A program made the translations under genes and the position numbers. A DNA stretch of 64,000 nt from JADFUS01 sp964600025 (GTDB taxonomy: Bacteria; Bacteroidota; Bacteroidia; Bacteroidales; Rikenellaceae), in contig CAZRHJ010000001.1 in NCBI GenBank assembly GCA_964600025.1, forward strand, positions 98,319-162,318. The letters run 5' to 3'. Positions 19,801 to 28,155 of the stretch are shown here, one piece after another; the first letter of the stretch is position 1, and the number at the start of each line of letters is the position of its first letter. The notes under the pieces are model-generated. The model saw only the letters and a program-made list of their open reading frames with translations, did no database searches and was not told the origin of the DNA.

Positions 19801-20134
19801 CAAGTATAATATCTTGAAAGTAATAGAAAAGAGAAATCAAGAGGAGGAGGCTATTGAAGAGCTAATTGTTGAATTTGAAAATAAAATCACTGCATTTTTT
19901 GATTATATCAAAGAGGATGCTAATGGTCAGCGACTAATTGCTAAAATTAAAGATGAAGGTTCCGCATTTTCGCAAAATGAAATTTACTTGGACTTCTCAA
20001 GGTTATATAGGAGGTATACAATTAAAAACAAAGATCTAGGAGATTTTTTCAAACGAGAAACAAAGGATATTTTAAATCAGTTGTGTGATGATTTTGAAAG
20101 ATCAATAGATTCTGATGTAAAATATAACGCATAA
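16856..20134 (+). CDS. hsdR: Type I restriction endonuclease subunit R
   Basis: The 1,092-residue protein has a PD-(D/E)xK nuclease motif near 145-165 (RPDLSFFLNG...YSELKS), then a Walker A variant AAGFGKSN (about 394), DEIH (about 503), and the SF2 motifs VGFTATPSD and QTISRVNR. It translocates DNA and cuts unmodified sites when bound to M and S. The ATG overlaps the hsdS stop (TAATG), so all three subunits come from one mRNA. The C-terminal part has a charged, probably flexible linker (KEPKEKENKPKN) before the helical region that docks on the methylase. No lesion is seen. Confidence 0.93.
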   Translation: MKELDLQDKYLMNFFCERPDGLQYKEAKANTVSPNFFVMEDLKQFISETSLNKANYRKLLKKFDSEKALLEAFTAFLDEKIKSSMNMAIFINTNKSVTFEGVKIHLFYPSGSEMEEDKLFAQNIFSVVQELPYTFKYDGKQRFSFRPDLSFFLNGIFLGYSELKSNWANQTAHKNGRKKVSKDYLSAVQEYLIIADRNDVSQTIRKDFLKIFEKAIHITATDLSETFVIRNISTLFDDIKASVTDGNYDFEQYEKKFAKEFKTYPLRNKEASKTERFEEVFKALYDKKMIEKEILYYNFIERELIKKEGSKTKEYKHNDGRLISPRPKQKFGTDKVIAKIDEFLAHESEPDYFIKKLEAELRAKGLGETQIQELINKRLKYQNNKTVYSLLLQYAAGFGKSNIIGWTALQLKDLRRDGEYIYDKIMLVVDRLQLRDQLDSKMHNMNIQKGMFIEATDRKSFETALKSDKRIVVVNLQKFTAVTNILDKDTIKKMAKLRIAFLIDEIHRSNSGTQHEEMISVFDELQSSFDNSEEYQKNQSKKNLIVGFTATPSDHTLARFGEFNKYAEAEKIWVPFDSYTMREAIEDGYILNPIKGIVPVSAKMYFEVPDNEIEGFEGDIGYDVIPDNTDTGIDEYGKKYAIRKKKIYENTQRIEAVSKFLVDRLVSSVYHNIRGTAKAMLAVSSIPAAIKYKGFIDKYYKEIAKDKKYERFAEAPIYIVYSDSQEHKSCSSLNDGLNEKTVLQNFKLAKNGLIIVVDKLQTGFDEPKLHTLFLDKEIKGINAIQTISRVNRTTKYKNDCKIVDFSYKNINVKNIKDAFEHFSNVVVSDFDPLGNEEKLIELLKSLSSNNVFKAHFSAFKSHNTTPDVTLIVGIENAIDEFIKGSKEEAKRIKSEVLQYFKILNLIEFVIVLDPKFSESLFIDFWRKYNMLYNQINKQAEVIDDVEIYFDNRIGIIAPKEPKEKENKPKNTSPTDSTQPNKFKYNILKVIEKRNQEEEAIEELIVEFENKITAFFDYIKEDANGQRLIAKIKDEGSAFSQNEIYLDFSRLYRRYTIKNKDLGDFFKRETKDILNQLCDDFERSIDSDVKYNA

Positions 20135-20147
20135 AATTATAGTTAAT

Positions 20148-20735
20148 ATGGAAGGTAAACATTTTTTATCTGGAGTAGTCGGAGCAATGGTGGTAATCGT
20201 TTTACTGTTGATTGCTGCTTGCGGTTTTAAGCTATATGATTATTCTCCAATTTATATTATTGGCAATAATAAAGCATCGATACCTGTTGATTCGTTGTGT
20301 GTGCAGGGATACTCTACGGATAGCTTGAAGCTAGTGTCAACAAAAATAGAATTATTAAAAGAGATGGAGGCTAAAGGTATTTTATTAACACCAAGCGAAT
20401 ATACATCTCAAATATCTAGCTTTTACAATACTATCATAACATTTTTGATATTTCTGTTTGCACTGTTCTCATTCATAGGATACTATAGTATTAGACTATT
20501 GTCTAAAAAAGATGTACAAAAAACAATCGAAGACATGCTAGATGATTCGGTTCGCTTTAGAGAACAAACAACTCAGTCGATAACAGCTGTAATTTCAGAT
20601 ACTTTTGCGACAAAAGACGAATTGGATCAATTAAGAAATGCAACAGACTTGTCTCTTAGAGATATTAGATCGATACGTTCAACAACAACATCTTCTACAG
20701 AAGATGTTGTTGATGAAATAATTGATGAAGACTAA
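20148..20735 (+). CDS. Two-pass membrane protein with cytoplasmic helical tail
   Basis: I do not recognise the family. Residues about 8-29 (SGVVGAMVVIVLLLIAACGF) and about 95-117 (IITFLIFLFALFSFIGYYSI) are transmembrane helices separated by a 60-residue loop. The C-terminal 75 residues are charged, helical and Ser/Thr-rich. It starts 13 bases after hsdR and ends 12 bases before the ImmA/IrrE gene, so it belongs to the same transcript. A membrane protein in a defence operon can be a toxin-like effector, but there is no direct evidence here. Confidence 0.68.
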   Translation: MEGKHFLSGVVGAMVVIVLLLIAACGFKLYDYSPIYIIGNNKASIPVDSLCVQGYSTDSLKLVSTKIELLKEMEAKGILLTPSEYTSQISSFYNTIITFLIFLFALFSFIGYYSIRLLSKKDVQKTIEDMLDDSVRFREQTTQSITAVISDTFATKDELDQLRNATDLSLRDIRSIRSTTTSSTEDVVDEIIDED

Positions 20736-20747
20736 AAAATTACAATT

Positions 20748-21293
20748 ATGGGAGTAAGAGGAATACGTCCACCAAGGACGAAGACAAATGATGAACCACA
20801 ATTAATTGTTGGTGTAAACGACATAATTGCATCGGCAAAAACAGATGGGCATATAGCTAATAATGTTACAGATATAAAGGCTATTATAAATGCTAAAGGT
20901 ATAGAAATCAAATACAGCAAGGATATGCCTCCTTCTGAATCAGGCAGACTTGAGAAGATAGGCGACAAATGGACAATAACTGTCAATGATAACCATCATC
21001 CTAATCGACAGAAGTTCACTATGGCTCATGAACTTGCACACTATGTTCTTCATAGAGATTCATCATCTGCATTTCAAGATACTACATTCTTTAGAGATGA
21101 AGCATATACCCCAATTGAGTTTGCTGCAAATGAGTTTGCAAGCCAATTACTTATGCCAGAAGAGTATGTTCGTAGTTGCATAAATGATGGAACTAAATCT
21201 ATACGAGGACTTGCAGAAGCATTTGAGGTATCTATTGATGCAATGAAAAATAGAATCAAATCATTAGGGTATAAAACGAAAGCATCTGAGTAA
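20748..21293 (+). CDS. ImmA/IrrE family metallopeptidase
   Basis: The 181-residue protein has the zinc motif HELAH (about residue 93, in FTMAHELAHYVLHRD), followed by a conserved glutamate helix EFAANEFASQLLMPEEYV and a short C-terminal helix-turn-helix-like segment (IRGLAEAFEVSIDAMKNRI). ImmA/IrrE enzymes cleave repressors to switch on mobile elements or stress genes. The obvious candidate substrate nearby is the XRE protein at 13211, though that is inference. Its stop overlaps the beta-family gene start (TAATGG). Confidence 0.88.
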   Translation: MGVRGIRPPRTKTNDEPQLIVGVNDIIASAKTDGHIANNVTDIKAIINAKGIEIKYSKDMPPSESGRLEKIGDKWTITVNDNHHPNRQKFTMAHELAHYVLHRDSSSAFQDTTFFRDEAYTPIEFAANEFASQLLMPEEYVRSCINDGTKSIRGLAEAFEVSIDAMKNRIKSLGYKTKASE

Positions 21294-22414
21294 TGGAAAA
21301 AAAATATGCAGTAGTAATTAAAACAGGTGAAGCAGAGTTGCGTGCCGTTGATAACTTACCTCAGAAAACACTTTCTGATTTTTTGCCGATCGTCGAACTA
21401 ACGCGTGGTCGTAAAATTAAAGAAAAAGATGATGTGGAAAAAGCACAAAATATCAAATCTGGGGTTGAACGTTATCCTTCTGATAGAAGAATAGAAAGGA
21501 TAAAGAGCATATTTGTTAATCAGACAATATGTATTGACTTGACAGCAGATAAGCCATTGTCCAATAACTTAATTGATGGATTATTTGATAGTACTGATGG
21601 TTATCAGAAATGGATTACTTTCTTACTCGAGCTAAAAAACAATAGTGAGATTAAAGAAATTATTCCATGTATTATAATGAACGTGGAAGATCCAGATTTT
21701 GAAGAAAATCTAAAAAAACAGGTTACAGCACTATGCGAAAATTTTAATAGTATTGCATATCGTAATTACTTGAATGATGATTATTGCTACGATGATATTG
21801 AGTTTATAAAAGCAGCAATGAGTAGCAATACTAATTTCATCTACATACTAGATAGTGGCTATATAGTTCCTGCATCTCATAAAACTTTTTTAGAGAAGAT
21901 AGATTATAGATTATCCGAAATGTCAAAGCAGCTTCCTCCTAATACAAAATCGATTATTTGTGGTACATCATTTCCTAAACAGGTGAGCGAAATTGGGCAT
22001 GACTATACAGATTCCTTTAAACTTGTTGAAAAAGTAATATTTGATGAATTAAAAGATAAACATGATGGTATCATATACGGCGATTATGGAACAATAAACC
22101 CAGTCCGTAATGATGATGTTGTTATGGCAAGAGGATGGATACCACGTATTGATATACCAATAAAAGATGAAGTTTATTATTATAGATTAAGGCGTCCTAA
22201 AGGCACAACGAAATATACACCAACTTACATAGAAGTAAGCAAATTAGCAAAGAGTGATGCTAGATTTCCTTCTTCTTTAAAATCAAACTGGGGCGTGGAA
22301 GAAGTAGAAAGATGTGCAGGTGGCAAACCATCATCTTCAAGTCCAAGTTTTTGGATATCAGTACGTATGAATATCCATATTCAACAACAGGTTGAGAACA
22401 TTAAAACGCTATAA
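21293..22414 (+). CDS. Beta family protein (phage-like), unknown function
   Basis: The 373-residue protein matches the beta family found in phages and defence-rich islands: YAVVIKTGEAELRAVDNL near the N-terminus, LSDFLPIVELTRGRK, and a C-terminal block with YGDYGTINP. It is soluble, with no membrane segment or catalytic motif I can name. It is coupled to the ImmA/IrrE gene by a 1-base overlap. ImmA-like peptidase plus beta protein is a recurrent pair, suggesting a two-gene unit of unknown defence role. Its 3' end overlaps the convergent sce7726-type gene by 6 bases. Confidence 0.72.
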   Translation: MEKKYAVVIKTGEAELRAVDNLPQKTLSDFLPIVELTRGRKIKEKDDVEKAQNIKSGVERYPSDRRIERIKSIFVNQTICIDLTADKPLSNNLIDGLFDSTDGYQKWITFLLELKNNSEIKEIIPCIIMNVEDPDFEENLKKQVTALCENFNSIAYRNYLNDDYCYDDIEFIKAAMSSNTNFIYILDSGYIVPASHKTFLEKIDYRLSEMSKQLPPNTKSIICGTSFPKQVSEIGHDYTDSFKLVEKVIFDELKDKHDGIIYGDYGTINPVRNDDVVMARGWIPRIDIPIKDEVYYYRLRRPKGTTKYTPTYIEVSKLAKSDARFPSSLKSNWGVEEVERCAGGKPSSSSPSFWISVRMNIHIQQQVENIKTL

Positions 22415-23035
22415 AATAATACTATTGGGGAATGATAATAAGAATAAATCATCTGTATGGGTGTAGCTTCCTCGTTGATCTAGAAACAATTTAAATCGAG
22501 GCTCTATTTTATTCATCAGAAACGAATAAAATAGAGCTTCAACCGTTTTTATGGCTTTCCTGCATAAAAATAGTCTAATAGTATCAGAATCTCCTTTAAG
22601 CTCAGGGTAATATCGCTTAATATATTCAATATTGATAGTATAAGCCATTTCGCTTTTAATTAATGATTTTTGCAGTTTTGCTTTCTTTATAAATTTAAAA
22701 TCTCCACTAGATGTTACACTAATCAATCCGATTGCTTGCTGTAGTTCCATTGTGGATATTTTTTTCATATGTGATTCATCTATTACTACATATACATAGT
22801 TGAACAATTTGCAATATTCATCTAGTTGTGATTGTAATCTTGAAAAAGAATCATATTTAGATTTTATTTCAAAAGCAGTAGTGCGATCTGACTTTAAGAG
22901 TAATATATCCGCAAGTTTCTTCTCTATTCCATACATAACCTCACTTCCAAGAACTATGTTATCATTCTGAGAGATAAGCAAGTCAACAAGAAGTGATTTG
23001 ATATAATTAGCATCGTATTTTAAATTTTCATTCAT
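22409..23035 (-). CDS. sce7726 family protein (nuclease-like fold)
   Basis: The 208-residue protein matches the sce7726 family. The core ADILLLKSDRTTAFEIKSKYDSFSRLQSQLDEY has the D...ExK pattern of PD-(D/E)xK nuclease-like proteins, with an upstream Glu in LGSEVMYGIEKK. It is transcribed alone on the minus strand, convergent with the beta-family gene. A -7 element TAACTTTG (23040-23047, minus) ends only 5 bases before the ATG, so the mRNA is probably leaderless. The family is common in phages and integrated islands. Function is not established. Confidence 0.75.
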   Translation of the reverse strand: MNENLKYDANYIKSLLVDLLISQNDNIVLGSEVMYGIEKKLADILLLKSDRTTAFEIKSKYDSFSRLQSQLDEYCKLFNYVYVVIDESHMKKISTMELQQAIGLISVTSSGDFKFIKKAKLQKSLIKSEMAYTINIEYIKRYYPELKGDSDTIRLFLCRKAIKTVEALFYSFLMNKIEPRFKLFLDQRGSYTHTDDLFLLSFPNSIIL

Positions 23036-23039
23036 GGTG

Positions 23040-23047
23040 CAAAGTTA
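23040..23047 (-). promoter_or_regulatory. -7 element for sce7726 gene (leaderless mRNA)
   Basis: The minus strand reads TAACTTTG, a perfect TAnnTTTG. The start codon lies at 23035, where transcription itself is expected to begin. No convincing -33 TTTG at standard spacing is seen. Confidence 0.5.
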
Positions 23048-23080
23048 CTAACAAAATTTTAAACTTTATTAAGCAAACTG

Positions 23081-25080
23081 TTATTTTATCAAATGCTGCA
23101 AATCTGGGTCAGTCTTGATGCGTTCCAGTTCGGAGGAGACAATGGTTGCGACTTCGTCTTTGATGCGGTCGTAGTTTAAGCCTATTTGCTCTTGCATATT
23201 ATCCCTGCCATTGTCCTCAGTGAAGTCGATGATGGTGGGGATTTTTTTGTAGTTGGCGGTTTCTGCATCTACCTTGGCAGAGTCTACTACTATTTCGCAG
23301 TGGAAAATCTTTTGGTCGATTCGCTCGCCGAAGTTGTCCGAAATAGAGCCTACGAACATACCTTGAGTGAGGGTTGAAATCTTACTCTGAGGTATAAGAC
23401 TATCCATTTGTGTAGAGATTTGGGTACTCTTATCGTTACGATTTATAGTTAGCGACTGGCGTTTCTGCAACACCTTACCAAAACGCTCCGAGAGGTTTTT
23501 GGCTGTATCGCCAACCACCTGACCACTAAATATATTGCCAACTGTGTTCATCACTACTGCCGCCTCTTTATCGCCATAGTCACGCTTGAGCTGGCTGAAG
23601 TCTTGGAAGCCTAAGCAGACTGCCACTTTGTTACTTCGTGTGGTAGCGATAAGGTTGTCAAGTCCACGGAAATAGATGGTTGGTAGCTCATCTATGATTA
23701 CGGCACTCTTTAGCTTACCTTTCTTATTTATCAGTTTTACGATACGGCTATTGTACAAGCCGAGAGCTGCCGAGTAGATGTTTTGTCGGTCTGGATTATT
23801 ACCTACGCAGAGTATTTTTGGTTCTTCGGGATTATTAATATCAAGGGTAAAATCATCGCCACTCATCACCCAATATAGCTGTGGCGAAATCATTCGTGAA
23901 AGCGGTATTTTTGCTGATGCTATCTGCCCCTGCAACTGATCCTGCGCTCCGCCTTCCCAAGCATCCATAAAGGTGAAAGATAGTTTTCAAGCTCTCTGTA
24001 TGAGGTTAGTATGGGAAAAATGTCGGTGTATTTTTTGTTAAGTAGCTCAATAGCATGAGGGAATGTGCAGTACTTGCCATCCTCATAGATTTTAAGATAC
24101 CAAATGATACTGGCAAGCAAGATGATTGGTGACTCCACGAAGAAATCGCCCTGTTTTTGAATCCAAGTTTTATTGAGGTTGAGCATGATAGTATATGCAC
24201 TCTCATAAGCATCCGAAATATCTGTTATAAACGCAGGGTTTATAGGGTTACACCTATGCGATTTGCGTGGGTCATCGAAGTTGATAACATAAAACTTTGG
24301 CTTTACCTTGTAAGCATCTTGATGATTTAGTAGATGATTATAAGCAATGGTCGAAAGGTCATCGAACTTAAAATCATAACAATAGAGAGCAAAGCCCTTC
24401 TCGATTTGTTGTTTAATATAATTATTTACAATAGCATAGGATTTACCACTACCTGGAGTGCCAAGCACGATGGATGCTCGGAAAGGGTTTACGATATTTA
24501 CCCAACCCTTGTTCCACTTCTTGTTATAGTAAAAGCGTGTAGGCAGATTTACCGAGTACTCATTTTCCATTAGCTTGGTCTCTTGTTGGAACGATTCGTT
24601 CTCCTCGTTGAATGGATCTTCCATTAAGTCCACATTTAGAAGTCGGCTCATATATAAACCCGACATAAGTAGGCAAGTGTAACCAAGCGACATAGTAAAT
24701 ATGTATAGTGCGGTGTTTGCCTCTATGGGTAGAGGTAGCGAGAGTATCCACCAGTTAAGGAAGAACAGCACTGTACCAGTACTCAACAGCGACCACACTT
24801 TTAGCCAAGTTATCTTCTCGTTGGCTACACCTCTAATACCTAAACACGATGTAGCAAGAAGGATTAAAGCTCCCAGTTTAGTCCAAAGTATATTTTCAAA
24901 CAGTCCTGCCGTGCGATTAAAATTCATCAGGATATTATCTACTACCTCAATATTTATGTTCCACATCTCTATTGCACCATAGCAATACCAATAGATATTC
25001 ATTATTACAAATAGGATACTCACGGCACGCATAAAATCCATAATTTTAGCCAGTGCCCTTAAATCATCTTCTTGTTGCAT
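23081..25080 (-). pseudogene. mobC: Type IV coupling protein MobC/TraG-VirD4-like, frameshifted
   Basis: This is the coupling ATPase that would link the relaxosome to the secretion channel. The N-terminal part (ATG 25080, MQQEDDLRALAKIMDFMRAVSI) has several transmembrane helices and Walker A LGTPGSGKSYAIV. The C-terminal part has Walker B-like SAVIIDELPTIYFRGLD. Near 23968-23973 the frame shifts by one base: the first frame reads YLSPLWMLGKAE, while the conserved text FMDAWEGGAQDQLQG continues in another frame. One missing base in CCTTT explains it. Everything on both sides is well conserved, so the lesion is recent or a sequencing error. The gene starts 16 bases after mobB. Confidence 0.85.
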
Positions 25081-25096
25081 TTCTATATTTTTTAAG

Positions 25097-26317
25097 TTAT
25101 ATTTTTCTTGTTTTTCTCTTTTTCTTGCGTTGCATCTGCCTACGGAATTGAGCCTCTTCAGCGTCATCGCCACTGCCCACGGGTAAGTCAAATAGACCTC
25201 CAGTTGTGAAACTGAAGTCATCATCTTGACTATACTGCTCCTTGTACTCAGGTGCTTGTTGTGATATTTGAGCTTCGCTAAATCTGTCGTTTATAGCATT
25301 TGCCGAAAACTCTTTACCTAATCGAGAACCATTGAATACGCAATGGTTGTTATGGTCAATGAATGTTGCACCATAAATGCGTCCTGCATCATTCTCACGA
25401 AATATTACATCTATATTTTCTCGCCCTAGAGCATCAACAAATTTCTGTCTATCCGATATGCCATTGGTGGCAGAGAGGATTCTTTGTGCTGTCTGCTTGC
25501 CAAGTCGCTTATCCTTGATAGTCGCTTTATGCTTATCGCACTTCTCGTGTATAGATTTATAGCCAACACTACTGCCATATAGCGATGACTTGAAAGGGTT
25601 AGACATCTTCTCTCCCTTATCGTTAATTGCATAATAGATTAGACCCTCGTAAGCTCTGCCACCTCGGACACCTTTGCTCTCCTCGACACTTATATTATAT
25701 AGTGACAACAGAGTGCGATACTCTCCAAAACTTTGAAACTTATAGGTGGCTGCAATAGGCTTAATCACATTGCCAATATCAATCTTTACATTGCCTTTTG
25801 TTGCATCGACTCTCTTAAAAGTAAAGGCTTGTCGCTCGGCTTTGGTTTTCTTCTCGGCTTTGCGAAGTCCATACTTATCTTCTATATCACGAGTGATTTT
25901 TTTGCTCTGATAGAAATTGTTGCTACTATCTAACTTCTTGCCTTTACTATCAACATTGGTGGTAACAATATGCAAGTGTGTTCTCTCAATATCATCGTGG
26001 CGGTAGACTATATATGGTTGTTCTCCATACCCTAATCTCTCCAGATACTCTTTAGCTATTTGAGCATATTGCCACTCCTCAATCTTATCATCGGGATGAG
26101 GGTTAAGCGATATGTGTACAATAGGTTTTTCAGTCCTAAATCTATTTGGCATCTGCAATGTGAATGACTCCATACAGCTATTAATAGTGAGGTCATTATC
26201 CAAACCACCATAGATTTTATTGGTTAAAACAATCTTAGCTTCGCCTGCATCTATCTTAGATTGATTATACGAAAGTGCTCCATAAAGTGAGCTTCCTGTG
26301 CTTATTTTTGCAACCAC
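25097..26317 (-). CDS. mobB: Relaxase / mobilization nuclease MobB
   Basis: The 406-residue protein is a relaxase of the Bacteroides conjugative-transposon type. The N-terminus VAKISTGSSLYGALSYNQ is typical, as is the metal-binding histidine motif in ERTHLHIVTTNVD (about 120-135), preceded by HISLNPHPDD. It nicks oriT and leads the strand into the recipient. The start is GTG at 26317, inside the mobA 3' end, a common coupled arrangement here. The C-terminal tail is Lys/Arg-rich. The catalytic core looks intact. Confidence 0.88.
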   Translation of the reverse strand: MVAKISTGSSLYGALSYNQSKIDAGEAKIVLTNKIYGGLDNDLTINSCMESFTLQMPNRFRTEKPIVHISLNPHPDDKIEEWQYAQIAKEYLERLGYGEQPYIVYRHDDIERTHLHIVTTNVDSKGKKLDSSNNFYQSKKITRDIEDKYGLRKAEKKTKAERQAFTFKRVDATKGNVKIDIGNVIKPIAATYKFQSFGEYRTLLSLYNISVEESKGVRGGRAYEGLIYYAINDKGEKMSNPFKSSLYGSSVGYKSIHEKCDKHKATIKDKRLGKQTAQRILSATNGISDRQKFVDALGRENIDVIFRENDAGRIYGATFIDHNNHCVFNGSRLGKEFSANAINDRFSEAQISQQAPEYKEQYSQDDDFSFTTGGLFDLPVGSGDDAEEAQFRRQMQRKKKRKTRKI

Positions 26318-26721
26318 CTCGACACTAATTCTAGGGTGAGATTCAATGCTCTTTCATTTAATGCGAGTGATTCCATTAACGCTTTAGCTGATTTTTCACT
26401 CATAATTGCAGCCCTTTGTTCCGAGAAATGTGTTCTCAATAGCACAATATATTGGTTGTAATTAACTCCAATACTATTGAGTTCTTGTCTAATTTCTTTG
26501 AGTTTATCGTAAAAAGCAAGGGTGTTTTCATCTGCTTTTATTACTCTCATCTGCTTATCAAATATGCAAGATGCAATAAAATGTGACTTGTGGCGGATAC
26601 CTGAATTTTCAAATAGCTTGATAAATTGTGCATTCTCCTTAGAGTTCAATCTTAAAGAATACTTGTGTATGGCAGGGTCTGTTTTTGGAGGTCTGCCCCC
26701 TCTCTTCTCTTTTTTTGTCAT
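26302..26721 (-). CDS. mobA: Relaxosome accessory protein MobA
   Basis: The 139-residue basic protein has the ribbon-helix-helix-like N-terminus GGRPPKTDPAIHKYSLRLNSKE and the helical C-terminus RQELNSIGVNYNQYIVLLR. This is the layout of MobA/MobC-type nicking accessory proteins, which bind oriT and help the relaxase. It overlaps mobB by 16 bases. The probable oriT region with TAmGTCA iterons lies upstream, and its own leader contains the ACCACTAAAATCC box (26757-26775). Confidence 0.85.
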   Translation of the reverse strand: MTKKEKRGGRPPKTDPAIHKYSLRLNSKENAQFIKLFENSGIRHKSHFIASCIFDKQMRVIKADENTLAFYDKLKEIRQELNSIGVNYNQYIVLLRTHFSEQRAAIMSEKSAKALMESLALNERALNLTLELVSRWLQK

Positions 26722-26747
26722 TTGTTTTACTGTCTTAGTTTGTAAAT

Positions 26748-26775
26748 TGGGTCTATGACCCTTGGATTTTAGTGG
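26748..26775 (-). promoter_or_regulatory. ACCACTAAAATCC box with GGGTC hairpin in mobA leader
   Basis: On the minus strand ACCACTAAAATCCAAG is followed by GGGTCatAGACCC, a small hairpin, about 30 bases before the mobA start. The same box occurs in four other leaders in this element. Confidence 0.5.
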
Positions 26776-27007
26776 TAAATAATTCAGATGTCATTTCATT
26801 AGCTGTAAACTCTAAAAGCACCAACTTCGGCGGTGTTTTGCTCTACGCCTAAGTAGCAAGGATTTTCTGTATGCCGAAAAAGTTTCGGGAGTCGGAAAAT
26901 ATACCTTGCTATTTGCTTTGTACAAATTATTCTCTTTGAGAAGAGAATCTCATTACATTTCAAGATATAATCTAAGGCTAGAAAAATAAAACTACTCTTA
27001 TCGGGTG

Positions 27008-27015
27008 CAAAGTTA
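27008..27015 (-). promoter_or_regulatory. -7 promoter element for the mob operon
   Basis: The minus strand reads TAACTTTG, matching TAnnTTTG. It would give a leader of about 280 bases before mobA, containing the ACCACTAAAATCC box. The -33 element is weak. Confidence 0.4.
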
Positions 27016-27053
27016 GAGTCTTTAATCATAACGATGAAAAAGTCGCTGACACA

Positions 27054-27083
27054 TAATGACTTAAAATGACGTAATTTGACTTA
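27054..27083 (-). repeat. Three iterons, 10-bp period, TAmGTCAnnn (oriT or operator)
   Basis: Read on the minus strand the units are TAAGTCAAAT, TACGTCATTT and TAAGTCATTA. They match the array at 11473 in sequence and in 10-bp period. They lie between the divergent mob and tra operons, where oriT is expected. Confidence 0.55.
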
Positions 27084-27381
27084 GAGCACTCTCAAATCCT
27101 TTTTCCTACCAGATTTTGTGCTTTAATTTGTGCCAGATTTGATGCACGAAAGCATACGAGCACACGAGCAAATTTGAATATGAGCTGTGATGAATTGATT
27201 AGTATGATTGGTTGATGAATTGATAGATTGATTGCAATTAATCAATTGAGCTGTCAAGCAAAAATGCAAGAGTTTGGTTGGTTGATGTGATTGCTCGAAT
27301 GATAAGTTGATAGAATGATTGATAATATGCAAATATGCAGCAGTGCAAAAAAACAGCAAAGAATAATATAAAAGATTAAAT
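27084..27381. other. Non-coding region upstream of traA, candidate oriT
   Basis: No gene is supported in this stretch. It is rich in short repeats: GATTG/GAATTGAT units between about 27190 and 27330, and GAGCACACGAGCAAAT near 27158. It begins next to the iterons, and its position between mobA (minus) and traA (plus) is the usual site of oriT in Bacteroides elements. No nic site can be fixed by eye. Confidence 0.35.
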
Positions 27382-28155
27382 ATGAAAAATAGACCAATAT
27401 TCATAGCCTTCTCAACACAGAAGGGAGGCGTAGGCAAAAGTGTGTTTAGTGTACTTGCTGCAAGCTACCTACACTATAAACAAAACTACAATGTAGTGTT
27501 TGTTGATTGCGACTATCCACAGAGTAGTCTGCAAAAAATGCGACAAAGAGATTTAAAAGCTGTGGAGCAAGATGATCTTGTGAAAGCAAAATTTGCAAGA
27601 CAGGTAGAGGATATTGGAAAAGCTCCTTATCCAATATTGTGTAGTTATCCTGAATCGGCAATCGAGGTTGCTAACACCTTCATTGACTCCTGCGATGAGC
27701 AAATTGATATTGTATTTATCGACCTACCTGGCACTGTGCTAACCGAAGGTGTGCTACAAACAATTTCTCAAATTGACTATGTCTTTTCGCCTATCACTGC
27801 GGATAGAATGGTGCTCGAAAGTTCCATTTCATTTGCGTTGGCTGCCAATGCAGCTCTTGTCGGTAGAGAGGGGTGTAATATTAAAAGTGTACATCTATTC
27901 TGGAATATGGTTGATCGTCGTGAGCGAACAGACCTATATGATCTATACAACAAGTCCCTCCGAGATATGGGACTATTAGTATTGGATACATACATCCCCG
28001 ACACCAAAAGATTCAAGAAGGAATACTCCGCAGGAACAAAGGACAATATTTTCCGCTCAACGATATTTCCATATAATCCAAGAGTGGAGAATGGGACCAA
28101 TTTAAAAGAGCTACTTGCAGAAATTATGAATATTATAAAATTAGAATTGAAGTAA
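27382..28155 (+). CDS. traA: Conjugative transposon protein TraA (ParA-like ATPase)
   Basis: The 257-residue protein has the deviant Walker A of ParA/MinD proteins, STQKGGVGKSVFSVLAA, near the N-terminus, then VDCDYPQSS and the Walker B-like DIVFIDLPGT. In CTnDOT-type operons this is the first tra gene. It is not essential for the secretion channel and may position the relaxosome or element. It overlaps the next gene by 1 base. A second ParA gene (46195) is in the right arm, so this one belongs to transfer rather than to that module. Confidence 0.88.
   Translation: MKNRPIFIAFSTQKGGVGKSVFSVLAASYLHYKQNYNVVFVDCDYPQSSLQKMRQRDLKAVEQDDLVKAKFARQVEDIGKAPYPILCSYPESAIEVANTFIDSCDEQIDIVFIDLPGTVLTEGVLQTISQIDYVFSPITADRMVLESSISFALAANAALVGREGCNIKSVHLFWNMVDRRERTDLYDLYNKSLRDMGLLVLDTYIPDTKRFKKEYSAGTKDNIFRSTIFPYNPRVENGTNLKELLAEIMNIIKLELK

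Noticed and set aside
27190..27340. CRISPR-like array in the GATTG-rich stretch
   Set aside because: The repeats are short, irregular and unspaced; no cas gene is present.
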